The notes under the pieces are model-generated. The model did not search any database and was not told where the DNA came from. It saw only the letters and a list, made by a program, of their open reading frames with translations. Positions 8,848 through 16,496 of a DNA stretch of 64,000 nt are shown here, in pieces. This stretch comes from JBGTFE01 sp049799955 (GTDB taxonomy: Bacteria; Acidobacteriota; Blastocatellia; Pyrinomonadales; Pyrinomonadaceae), in the NCBI GenBank assembly GCA_049799955.1, contig JBARIW010000142.1:1-64000 (forward strand). The letters run 5' to 3'. Within the stretch, counting starts at the first letter, position 1. Each line of letters opens with the position of its first letter. The position numbers and the translations under genes are program-made.

Positions 8848-10683
8848 ATGGATAATTTTTTCGGGAAGATTTACAATTTCGGCGGATTTCGGCTCGATGC
8901 GGCGGAACGCATCCTGTTTGACGGCGCGAAGACGATTTCGCTTTCGCCGAAAGTTTTCGACACGCTTCTTCTGCTGGTCGAAAACGGCGGGCGCGTTTTG
9001 AGCAAGGAGCGAATGCTCAAAGAAATCTGGGAAGACTCGTTTGTCGAGGAAAACAATCTCGCGCAGAATATCTCGCAGCTCCGGCGCGTTCTCGGTGAGA
9101 CGAAAGATGTAAAATTTATCGAAACCGTCCCGAAATACGGCTATCGATTCGTCGCGCCCGTGTCCGAAACGGAAGAAAACACGGAAACTTTCGAGCGCAC
9201 GCAGGCGAGAGTTTTTGTTCGTGAAGTCTCTGATGAAGAAGAGGATTTCGGAGAAAAGGAGAAAAGGAGAAAAGGTGAAGAGAAGGTTTTCGGTGAAATC
9301 GAAACGGACTATTCCGCTCCTCTTCTCCCTGTCTCCTCTTCTCCTTTTCTTCCCGCTTTTACTCCTGAGACGCATTACGTCCAGAACGGCGACGTGAATA
9401 TCGCTTATCAGACAATCGGCGAGGGCGACTTGGACATCGTTTTTGTGATGGGCTGGGTTTCGCATCTCGAATATTTCTGGAAAGAGCCGCACTTTGCCGC
9501 GTTTCTTAATCGTATCGCCTCTTTCTCGCGCCTGATTCTTTTTGATAAACGCGGAACGGGTTTGTCGGACAGAGTTCCGGTTTCCGAGCTTCCGACGCTC
9601 GAACAGCGAATGGAAGACGTTCACGCCGTAATGGATGCCGTCGGGAGCGAGCGAGCCGTTCTTATCGGCGTTTCGGAAGGCGGACCGATGTGCTCGCTTT
9701 TTGCGGCGACGTATCCCGAAAGGACGACGGCGCTGGTGATGATTGGAACTTACGCCAAACGCATCAAGGATGAAGATTACCCGTGGGGCGTCTCTCAGGA
9801 AGACCGTGAAGCTTTTTTTGAAATGATGCGGCGCGATTGGGGCAAGCCCGTCGGCATCGAGGAACGCGCGCCGACGCTTGCTGCCGATGAAGATTTCCGC
9901 AACTGGTGGGCGACATACTTGAGAATGGGCGCAAGTCCGGGCGCGGCGGTCGCTCTGACAAAAATGAACGCTGAAATCGACGTTCGAAACGTTCTGCCGA
10001 CGGTTCGCGTTCCGACGCTCGTTATTCACCGAAGCGGCGATATGTGTCTGAAGGTCGAGGAAGGTCGCTTTGTCGCCTCGCAGATTCCAGCCTGCAAATA
10101 TGTCGAGCTCGACGGCATCGACCATCTGCCGTTTGTCGGCGAGCAGGACGAAATCCTCGACGAAATCGAAGAATTTCTGACCGGAATGCGCCGCGCCGAA
10201 GACATCGACCGCGTTCTCGCCACCGTGATGAATGTGCGGATTATCAACCCCAAAGCTCAATCGGAAGAAATCGACGATTGGCAGGATTTGCTCGAACGCT
10301 CGCGCACATACGTTCGCCGCCAGTTGGAGCTTTTCAAAGGCAGGGAAATCTCTTACGACGAGCGCGGCGTGCTCGCCACTTTCGACGGACCGGCGCGCGC
10401 GATTCGATGCGCGACGGCAATCAACGATTCGGCGCGGCGTCTGAACGTAAAAATAAAAACCGGCTTGCACACCGGCGAATGCGAAGTTCGCGGCGACGCC
10501 TACAGCGGCGTGGCGGTCGAGCTTGCCCAGAAAATCGCCGCCGAAGCCGCGCTCGGCGAGATTCTCGCCTCGCGCACGGTCAAAGATTTAGTCGCCGGTT
10601 CCGGGATTGAATTTCATGAAAACAGCATTAAATCCTTTCCCGACATACAGGGTGAATGGCGGCTTTTCACCGTCTCAAGATAA
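8848..10683 (+). CDS. CadC-type winged-helix regulator fused to alpha/beta hydrolase and degenerate cyclase domain
   Basis: 611 residues from the ATG at 8848; the ORF can be extended 12 codons upstream but these are repeat sequence. Residues about 1-105 are a Trans_reg_C winged helix (LSPKVFDTLLLLVENGG ... NLAQNISQLRRVLGE ... VPKYGYRFVAPV). Residues about 172-460 are an alpha/beta hydrolase with nucleophile elbow GVSEGG, an acid in HRSGDMCLKV and His in DGIDHLPFVG. Residues about 460-611 resemble a class III adenylate/guanylate cyclase domain (GLHTGE, VAVELAQKIAAEA), but the metal-binding motif usually FTDIVGST reads NVRIINPK and the usual GDG reads ERG, so catalysis is probably lost. There is no TM segment. 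The linker at residues 135-168 is a palindromic 8-mer repeat in frame. It is probably a one-protein sensor in which the hydrolase domain binds or cleaves a small ester or lactone. Confidence 0.85.
   Translation: MDNFFGKIYNFGGFRLDAAERILFDGAKTISLSPKVFDTLLLLVENGGRVLSKERMLKEIWEDSFVEENNLAQNISQLRRVLGETKDVKFIETVPKYGYRFVAPVSETEENTETFERTQARVFVREVSDEEEDFGEKEKRRKGEEKVFGEIETDYSAPLLPVSSSPFLPAFTPETHYVQNGDVNIAYQTIGEGDLDIVFVMGWVSHLEYFWKEPHFAAFLNRIASFSRLILFDKRGTGLSDRVPVSELPTLEQRMEDVHAVMDAVGSERAVLIGVSEGGPMCSLFAATYPERTTALVMIGTYAKRIKDEDYPWGVSQEDREAFFEMMRRDWGKPVGIEERAPTLAADEDFRNWWATYLRMGASPGAAVALTKMNAEIDVRNVLPTVRVPTLVIHRSGDMCLKVEEGRFVASQIPACKYVELDGIDHLPFVGEQDEILDEIEEFLTGMRRAEDIDRVLATVMNVRIINPKAQSEEIDDWQDLLERSRTYVRRQLELFKGREISYDERGVLATFDGPARAIRCATAINDSARRLNVKIKTGLHTGECEVRGDAYSGVAVELAQKIAAEAALGEILASRTVKDLVAGSGIEFHENSIKSFPDIQGEWRLFTVSR
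9250..9351. repeat. In-frame palindromic 8-mer repeat inside the regulator gene
   Basis: Four GGAGAAAA-type units and, after about 35 bp, four CTCCTCTT-type units, forming an inverted pair. It encodes the linker between the winged helix and the hydrolase (acidic/basic, then Ser/Pro-rich). Confidence 0.8.
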
Positions 10684-10771
10684 GATTTAAGATTCAAGAT
10701 TTAAGATTCAAAATTCAAAACCAATCTTAAATCTTGAATCTTAAATCTTGAATCTTAAATCTAAATCTCGA
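10683..10771. repeat. Palindromic 7-mer repeat, gattcaa type
   Basis: Left arm GATTTAA/GATTCAA 7-mers, right arm ATCTTGA/ATCTTAA. It starts at the stop codon of the regulator gene. The rest of the spacer (10772-11053) holds an AT-rich region and a small hairpin GACCGA/TCGGTC at 10957-10977, with no gene seen. Confidence 0.85.
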
Positions 10772-11053
10772 ATCGCTATTTGGGCAAACCTGCGAAAAAC
10801 TTTAGTATTCGGCAAATATATGTGCTTAAATCGTTTAATTTGTCGCTTGCGTGTGAAAATTTGATTGAAAAATCTTTCCTGAATTAGTAAGGTTTAAGAA
10901 GACAATTTAATTCGTTAGAGATTTTAACGGAACAATTCAGATAGGATTTAACTCAAGACCGAACTCATCAATCGGTCAGCCCCCTTTTGATTTCCTTTCA
11001 CCGAACTGCGCCATTGATCAACTAACATGTATTCAAAATAGGGGAGAAAAAAT

Positions 11054-12136
11054 ATGAATTACAACTTAAAGAGCAAAGCTTTGGTTAGCCTGCTCGCATT
11101 ACTGCTGACGCTTACGTCAGCCGCTTTTAATCCTTCTGCCGAAGTCGCGGCGCAGAAAAGGCAAGTCAATCAAAAAGTAGTCGCCGATTTGAGCGCGGAA
11201 AAATCCGACTTTCCTGAATATAACGGTACCTTCAGGGTCGAAGCGTTTTATCCGAATGATAAATTTGACAAGTCGAATGTTTTTGTTCCGTCGGTAGTTG
11301 ACCCGAATGGATTTTATTCCAACGTTACGACTCTTCAGGGCTTCTTTCTTGCCAACGGCGGCTCGACGCTTATCGGGGCAAACACCATCACGCGGCTTCG
11401 CGCCGATGATTTGACGTTTACCAGAGGCGTTCCGGTCTCGATTACGGGAATCCGTTTTACCGTTCACAATAATAATGCAGGCGCGGTTTCGGTGCGCGCG
11501 CGCGTTCGCTTCTACGCCAACAACGGCGGCGTTCCGGGAAACGTTTTAGCGGCGGTCAGTTTTAACGCCTTTGCCTTCGGGGCGGGTTCTACGACACTTA
11601 CCTCCAACCCGTTTCCAACGTTTGCCGCTACTACGCAAACCCTCTGGGCTGGCATCACCTTTGACAACAACAGCGGCGCGACCGGCGCGACGTTAGCGCA
11701 GCTGGACAATTTCGGTATGAGAGTCGTCGATCCGCCCGACCGCGGTTCGAGCGCCGATGTATCATTTTTGACGACCGCCGCCGGAGACTTTAACGTCAGC
11801 AATCCGACCGGCACAGTTGGAAATACCGCCGGCGCGGTGGACAATCTCGGCTGGGAGCTTTTAAGCACTCCGAACGCCGCGCAGGTCAGCATCGGCGGCA
11901 GGGTGATGACGGCAGACGGGCAGGGAATCGGCAAAACGACCGTCGGCTTTACCGATTCGAACGGCGCGGCGCGCACCGCGATAACCAACGGCTTCGGCTA
12001 TTATCGCTTCGACAACGTTTCGGTCGGCGCAACCTACGTTCTCAGCGCCTCGAACAAACGTTATCAATTCACGCAGCCGCAGCAGGTCTTATTCATCGAA
12101 GATGAAAAAGACGACATAAACTTCATCGCACAGTAA
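11054..12136 (+). CDS. Secreted protein with C-terminal IGGRV-type carboxypeptidase-regulatory module
   Basis: 360 residues with a strong Shine-Dalgarno (GGGGAG). Residues 1-34 are a signal peptide (ends EVAAQ). The central part (about 60-275) is a beta-rich domain with Asn/Gly-rich strands (TGIRFTVHNNN, FYANNGGVPGNVLAAVSF, WAGITFDNNSG) of the kind seen in secreted acidobacterial proteins. The last about 85 residues (from VSIGGRVMTADGQGIGK to the end) form a carboxypeptidase-regulatory-like fold that recurs at the C-terminus of two other secreted proteins here (14811-15323 and 37795-40884). Function unknown; surface exposure is likely. Confidence 0.8.
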   Translation: MNYNLKSKALVSLLALLLTLTSAAFNPSAEVAAQKRQVNQKVVADLSAEKSDFPEYNGTFRVEAFYPNDKFDKSNVFVPSVVDPNGFYSNVTTLQGFFLANGGSTLIGANTITRLRADDLTFTRGVPVSITGIRFTVHNNNAGAVSVRARVRFYANNGGVPGNVLAAVSFNAFAFGAGSTTLTSNPFPTFAATTQTLWAGITFDNNSGATGATLAQLDNFGMRVVDPPDRGSSADVSFLTTAAGDFNVSNPTGTVGNTAGAVDNLGWELLSTPNAAQVSIGGRVMTADGQGIGKTTVGFTDSNGAARTAITNGFGYYRFDNVSVGATYVLSASNKRYQFTQPQQVLFIEDEKDDINFIAQ

Positions 12137-12140
12137 GTTT

Positions 12141-12205
12141 AAGATAACGATAACGGATAACGGATAGTGAAGGAAGATTTCTTAACTATCCGTTATCCGT
12201 TATTT
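12141..12205. repeat. Palindromic 7-mer repeat, aacggat type
   Basis: AACGGAT units followed by ATCCGTT units around a short loop, between two convergent genes. It may act as a bidirectional terminator. Confidence 0.8.
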
Positions 12206-12628
12206 CGTGCGTATTCCGTAACTTTCCGCGTATGGATTGTATAAATCGGGTTTTGCTTCGAGCCAGATGACGGCTTCGGCTTCGTCGGTAAAAATATTTA
12301 TATTCGCGGGAACCTGCATTTCCGTGAGAAGCTGAAACTGGCGACCGCGACCGAAATCGGGAACGGATTTCATCAGCATCGCGATTTTACCGTCGCCGAT
12401 GTTCGAGTAATGATGTGAATAACAATCGCTCGCGTGCCGTATCATCTCGTAATTTATTTCAGAGAGATTGAGCCTGCTGTCATCAAATAAAAGATGCATT
12501 CCCATCTGCCAGTATTCGAGCGCAAACAGGCTGCCGAATATTTCAAAGAAGTCTTTGATGTCAAAGTCGCCTTCAAGCGTAATCCTGACAAATAACTTTT
12601 TTTCAACTTTTCCTATCGTCCAGTTCAT
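12200..12628 (-). CDS. SpoIIAA/STAS-like protein
   Basis: 142 residues with a GGAG ribosome site. The sequence layout (LFVRITLEGDFDIKDFFEIF, LLFDDSRLNLSEI, GKIAMLMKSVPDFGRGRQFQLL, NINIFTDEAEAVIWLEA) matches the STAS/SpoIIAA-like family of small cytosolic proteins: an exposed beta strand with DDSR, and a C-terminal FTDEAEAVIWL helix. The role in this genome is unknown. It is transcribed towards the palindrome at 12141-12205. Confidence 0.6.
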   Translation of the reverse strand: MNWTIGKVEKKLFVRITLEGDFDIKDFFEIFGSLFALEYWQMGMHLLFDDSRLNLSEINYEMIRHASDCYSHHYSNIGDGKIAMLMKSVPDFGRGRQFQLLTEMQVPANINIFTDEAEAVIWLEAKPDLYNPYAESYGIRTK

Positions 12629-12943
12629 ATCTAAATTCTCCGTGGAAAAATGTGAAGAACTAAAACAGAGGTTGTAAAACCGGGCGAATCGAGTTCAGTC
12701 GCCCGCTTCGCGCATAAAAAAATCCCGCAATTATCGAGAGGCGCGCTAAAGTGTCGTTTTGGACTTCATTCTATTTAATCTGCTGCAAAATTTAATGTTT
12801 TTTTATATTATCTGCCGAAATTTTAATACTTTTTAACGTTTTTCCTTCATCGGCTGCTGTATAATTCTGCAAAGCATCTTTAAATTATAATTTATTTGAT
12901 AAGTAAAGCATAATTGAAAGCCATTTTGCATTCAGGAGATACA
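12629..12943. other. Spacer with no gene seen
   Basis: 315 bases between two divergent genes. It is AT-rich towards 12944 and presumably holds both promoters. I see no conserved operator, repeat or small ORF. An AGGAG ribosome site at 12934-12938 fixes the start of the next gene. Confidence 0.6.
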
Positions 12944-14788
12944 ATGAAATTATTTTTAACCTCGGCGCGCCCGCTGCTGTTCGCGCTTTTCTTACTACTT
13001 GCTTCTATTATTACGGCGCAGGCACAGACTTCCGCCTTCACATATCAGGGACGCTTCACCGACGCTTCGACACCTGCCAACGGAACTTACACGATGAAGT
13101 TCCGGCTCTACGGGTCGCTTGACCAGAACGACCAGGTTGGCGCGGAACAGACCGTGCTCGTAACGGCGACCAACGGAATCTTCACCGTTTCGCTGGATTT
13201 CGGCGCGGCGTCTTTTCCGGCGGGCGCTGACCGCTGGCTGGAAGTTCAAATCGGCGCGACGACGCTCGCGCCGCGTCAGAAGCTCGGCGCGTCGCCGTTT
13301 GCCGTACGCAGTCTGGACTCGAACAAAGCCGACGGACTTTCAACCATTTGCAATCCGTGCGTAACGGACGCGCAGATTGTCGGGCTTAGCGGCTCGAAGG
13401 TATCGGGCAGCGTCGCCAACGCCGATAACGCGACTAGCGCAATTAATTCTCTCAATCTCGGCGGCGTGGCGGCAAACAATTATTTATTAAAAAGCGGCGG
13501 CGCGATAACGGGCAATTTATCGGTCGGCGGCATTTTAAGCGGCGACGGTTCGGGCTTGACCAATCTGCCGTCGGGCGGCGGCGTTTCGTGGCAGGTCTTT
13601 TCCGGCACGACACTTCAGGCGCAGTCGAACAAAGCTTATATAACAAACAATCCCGCACAGGTCGTGATAACGCTGCCTGCCGCGCCGAACGTCGGTGATG
13701 TGATACGTATTTCAAATACGGGCGCGGGCGGCTTTAAGCTTCTTCAAAACGCCGGTCAAATAATCGTCAGACAGAGAACTTATGAGCCTTTTACCGTCTG
13801 GACGCCTCACGAGTTTAACAGGCAATGGACTGCGGTTGCTTCATCGGAGAACGGTTCAAAATTAGTCGCGGCAGTCGGCATCAACGGATTCATTTATACG
13901 TCAAATGATTACGGCGTAACGTGGACGCAGATTCCGAACACGCTCGGGCAATGGTCTGCGCTCGCGTCATCGGCGGACGGAACGAAATTAGCCGCCGCAG
14001 AAAATCAAGGCAGAATCTGGACTTCGATTGATTCGGGCGCGACATGGACGCCGCGCGAAACCAGCAGGAAGTGGTTTTCAATCGCGTCATCGACGGACGG
14101 CACGAAATTAGCCGCCGTAGCTTATGACGCGCAGATTTATACATCGACCGATTCGGGCGTAACGTGGACGCCGCGCGAAACCAATCGGAAATGGACTACA
14201 ATCGCTTCGTCGGCAGACGGAACGAAATTAGCCGCCGGCGCTGATTTATTGTCGCCGATTTATACATCGACCGATTCAGGCTTAACGTGGTCGCCGAATT
14301 CCGGCTTTACGTGGATGGTTTCGATTGCTTCATCGTATGACGGAACGAAGCTGGTTTCCGCCGGCGCCAAGGGATTCAATCTTTATACTTCGACCGATTC
14401 GGGACTGAACTGGGTAACGCGCGACAGTCAGAGATATTGGCAGAGAGTCTCATCATCGGCTGACGGGACGACATTAGCCGCTACAGCGACCGGCTCAACC
14501 GGAAGCCCCGACAGAATTTATATTTCAACTAATTCGGGTGTAACGTGGGTGCCGAAGGATTTTCCCAGGTCATGGGGCGCGGTCGCGTTGTCGGCTAACG
14601 CAAACAGAGCGATTGCCGTAGTTCCCGGCGGGCAGATTTATACTTCGACTTACTCATCGCCTTTTACCACCCAACCCGGTACGCTCGGTTATTTAGAGAG
14701 CAAGGACGTTGCAGCCATCGAGATTCAGTATATCGGCAACGGCGAATTCGTCTGGCTCAGTCACGAAGGAGATATTGCCGCGTTCTAG
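12944..14788 (+). CDS. Secreted BNR/Asp-box repeat protein with tail-fibre-like N-terminal domain
   Basis: 614 residues from the ATG at 12944, chosen for the AGGAG 5 bp upstream (an upstream in-frame start at 12914 has none). Residues 1-27 are a signal peptide (ends AQAQ). Residues about 30-125 are the domain FTYQGRFTDASTPANGTY ... RQKLGASPFAVRSL, frequent in secreted proteins of Acidobacteriota and Planctomycetota. A low-complexity Ala/Gly stretch follows, then from about residue 290 six or seven tandem Asp-box units (IYTSTDSGVTWTPRETNRKW, IASSADGTKLAA) predicting a beta propeller. No sialidase active-site residues are evident. The next secreted gene follows after 22 bp, so they are probably co-transcribed. 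Confidence 0.8.
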   Translation: MKLFLTSARPLLFALFLLLASIITAQAQTSAFTYQGRFTDASTPANGTYTMKFRLYGSLDQNDQVGAEQTVLVTATNGIFTVSLDFGAASFPAGADRWLEVQIGATTLAPRQKLGASPFAVRSLDSNKADGLSTICNPCVTDAQIVGLSGSKVSGSVANADNATSAINSLNLGGVAANNYLLKSGGAITGNLSVGGILSGDGSGLTNLPSGGGVSWQVFSGTTLQAQSNKAYITNNPAQVVITLPAAPNVGDVIRISNTGAGGFKLLQNAGQIIVRQRTYEPFTVWTPHEFNRQWTAVASSENGSKLVAAVGINGFIYTSNDYGVTWTQIPNTLGQWSALASSADGTKLAAAENQGRIWTSIDSGATWTPRETSRKWFSIASSTDGTKLAAVAYDAQIYTSTDSGVTWTPRETNRKWTTIASSADGTKLAAGADLLSPIYTSTDSGLTWSPNSGFTWMVSIASSYDGTKLVSAGAKGFNLYTSTDSGLNWVTRDSQRYWQRVSSSADGTTLAATATGSTGSPDRIYISTNSGVTWVPKDFPRSWGAVALSANANRAIAVVPGGQIYTSTYSSPFTTQPGTLGYLESKDVAAIEIQYIGNGEFVWLSHEGDIAAF

Positions 14789-14810
14789 TTAAGGTCAGGT
14801 AATAAAAACT

Positions 14811-15323
14811 ATGCGAAAACTCATTTTATTAACGCTGATACTATTTTCGGCTCCGGCGGCAAACGCGCAGAGCGGCGGAACATACAGCATCACAACCTCG
14901 GTCGTCGCCTCGGGCGGCGGCGCGATGCAGGGCAGCGGGATAAAGGTTGACGGAACTGTCGCGCAGCCCGGCGCGGGCGACGTAATGGCAAACGCGCCCT
15001 TCACCCTGCGCGGCGGATTCTGGAATCCTTTACTCGCGCCGACGGCGGCGAGCGCAAACATCGGCGGTCGCGTCGTTACCGCCAGGAACACGGGCATCAA
15101 AAACGCGGACATCACCTTAACCGGCGGCAGCCTGACCACGCCGCGCGTCGCCCGCACGGACAGCTTCGGCTATTTCACGTTCGAAGAAGTCGAAGTCGGG
15201 CATTTCTACATTCTCACCGTCTCCAGCAAACGCTACGGCTTCGCGCAGGAAACTCAATCTTTTACACTGACCGACAATCTGACCGGCATCGTCTTTCAGG
15301 CTTCATGGGATAACGGGAATTAG
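14811..15323 (+). CDS. Small secreted protein ending in the IGGRV module
   Basis: 170 residues: signal peptide 1-19 (ends ANAQ), a short Gly-rich domain (ASGGGAMQGSGIKVDGTVAQ ... LRGGFWNP), then from residue about 82 the IGGRV module (ANIGGRVVTARNTGIKNA ... DSFGYFTFEEVEVGHFYI ... SSKRYGF). It starts 22 bp after the Asp-box gene, suggesting an operon of two surface proteins. The first domain resembles the short repeat-anchoring domains often found before such modules; function unknown. Confidence 0.78.
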   Translation: MRKLILLTLILFSAPAANAQSGGTYSITTSVVASGGGAMQGSGIKVDGTVAQPGAGDVMANAPFTLRGGFWNPLLAPTAASANIGGRVVTARNTGIKNADITLTGGSLTTPRVARTDSFGYFTFEEVEVGHFYILTVSSKRYGFAQETQSFTLTDNLTGIVFQASWDNGN

Positions 15324-15326
15324 TGG

Positions 15327-15356
15327 TAATTGATAATTGATAATTGATAATTGATA
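15327..15356. repeat. Single-arm 7-mer tandem repeat, aattgat type
   Basis: Four consecutive AATTGAT units directly after the stop codon. Unlike most elements here, no complementary arm follows. Confidence 0.75.
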
Positions 15357-15372
15357 GGTTTTATGCGGTGAA

Positions 15373-15458
15373 AGGCGGAAACACGACCGTCAGGGAGTGT
15401 GTCTCTTTTAAGTCGAAAAGAAGACACTCTTGCCGACGCGCGGGTTTCTGCCTTTTTT
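15373..15458 (+). ncRNA. Structured RNA or complex terminator (candidate)
   Basis: A 10-bp outer stem (AGGCGGAAAC at 15373-15382 with GTTTCTGCCT at 15444-15453) encloses a long imperfect inner hairpin (GAGTGT ... ACACTC, CTTTT ... AAAAG) and is followed directly by six T. It could be the terminator of the upstream secreted-protein operon or the 3' part of a small RNA. I recognise no riboswitch or known ncRNA family in it. Confidence 0.45.
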
Positions 15459-15537
15459 GAAAAAATTCTGAAACTATTATTGTATTGAATCTGTAATACA
15501 GGCAGCGACCTTTTGATTCAACGATTTTTTATCTCCG

Positions 15538-15560
15538 GCGGCTTCAGAAGCCGCTTTTTT
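15538..15560 (+). terminator. Intrinsic terminator
   Basis: Near-perfect palindrome GCGGCTTC-A-GAAGCCGC followed by six T. No gene ends just before it, so it implies a non-coding transcript from the 15459-15537 region or read-through from upstream. The remaining spacer (15561-15844) shows a hairpin near 15753-15775 (AGCCGG/CCGGCT) and no gene. Confidence 0.75.
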
Positions 15561-15844
15561 CGTTTAAATAAAAAGTGTCCGTTTTGATTTGAAACGAAAT
15601 AGTATTACATCAATCCATATCGGATATAAATAATTTGCCTCCGTGTTTCCTTCGCCTCGCTTCTTTCCTGTTGAAACCTTTTAGACGCATAAGGTTACGC
15701 CGTCTTCGCCTCGCTTTGGCACGGTCATTGCCATTGTATAAGGGCAGAAGGCAAGCCGGATTCGGTTAAACCGGCTGTCGAAAAAAGCTCTTTATATCTT
15801 CATCGGATGATTTGAAAAAGGAGCGAAATATCACGGAGGTTTTT

Positions 15845-16405
15845 ATGAAATTAAGTAGTTTGAAAAAAATGACAATGGCGGGCGCATTAGGTTTGGTTGC
15901 GATTTTGGGAACGAGCGAGATTGCCAACGCGCAGTACACCAACAGAGATTACAAGGAAATGCGCAAGCAGCAGGAAAGAATTGAAAAGCAGCAGCGTAAG
16001 CTCGCCCAGCAGCAGCAAAGATACGAACAGCAGAGATATAACCAGCAAAGTTATAATCAACAGCGCTATCGCGTTTACAGAAACGGTGGTTATTACAATA
16101 CCGACCAGCGCGGCGCGCAGTTGTTGCAGCAGGCAGTAAACAGCGGTTATCAGCAGGGCTTCAGAGCCGGACAAAACGATGCTTCGCGCAGAACCCGTTA
16201 TGGTTACAACAACCAGAACGCGTATCGAAGCGGAACTTACGGTTATCAGAACTATGTTGACCGCAGCCAGTATCAGTATTACTTCCAGCAGGGCTTCCAG
16301 AAAGGTTATGAAGACGGATATTATCGCCGTAACCAGTATGGAAACAGCGGAACGAACATCTTAAGCTCGATTCTGTCATCGATTCTGAACATTCAGCAGT
16401 ATTAA
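15845..16405 (+). CDS. Secreted Gln/Tyr-rich protein with GYxxGFxxG repeats
   Basis: 186 residues from the ATG preceded by GGAGG at 15835-15839. Residues 1-28 are a signal peptide (ends ANAQ). A charged Gln-rich stretch follows (KQQERIEKQQRKLAQQQQR), probably a coiled coil, then a Tyr/Asn/Gly-rich part with two related helical units, QAVNSGYQQGFRAGQNDA and QQGFQKGYEDGYYRR. The C-terminus is a small hydrophobic tail (NILSSILSSILNIQQY). I do not recognise a family with known function; an extracellular structural or biofilm role would fit composition but is unproven. Confidence 0.7.
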   Translation: MKLSSLKKMTMAGALGLVAILGTSEIANAQYTNRDYKEMRKQQERIEKQQRKLAQQQQRYEQQRYNQQSYNQQRYRVYRNGGYYNTDQRGAQLLQQAVNSGYQQGFRAGQNDASRRTRYGYNNQNAYRSGTYGYQNYVDRSQYQYYFQQGFQKGYEDGYYRRNQYGNSGTNILSSILSSILNIQQY

Positions 16406-16444
16406 AACGGCTGAACAATTCGAACCGGTATTCTTCAAAACGAA

Positions 16445-16477
16445 AAAGGCGGCTATTAATTTAGCCGCCTTTTTTTG
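16445..16477. terminator. Bidirectional intrinsic terminator
   Basis: A 9-bp perfect stem AGGCGGCTA/TAGCCGCCT with loop TTAATT, flanked by A-run on the left and T-run on the right. It separates two convergent genes and should stop both. Confidence 0.92.
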
Positions 16478-16496
16478 CGTCGCAAATCGGAAAATT

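Noticed and set aside
8839..10470. Long minus-strand reading frame (543 codons) opposite the winged-helix regulator
   Set aside because: No family resemblance, Arg/Phe/His-rich composition typical of antisense to a GC-rich codon-position pattern; the plus-strand gene has clear domains.
8848..10683. Active adenylate cyclase
   Set aside because: The residues usually needed for metal binding (in FTDIVGST and GDG) are not conserved.
15371..15844. tRNA or known riboswitch in the 520-bp spacer
   Set aside because: No cloverleaf, no CCA-like end and no match I can recognise to riboswitch consensus; only hairpins are visible.
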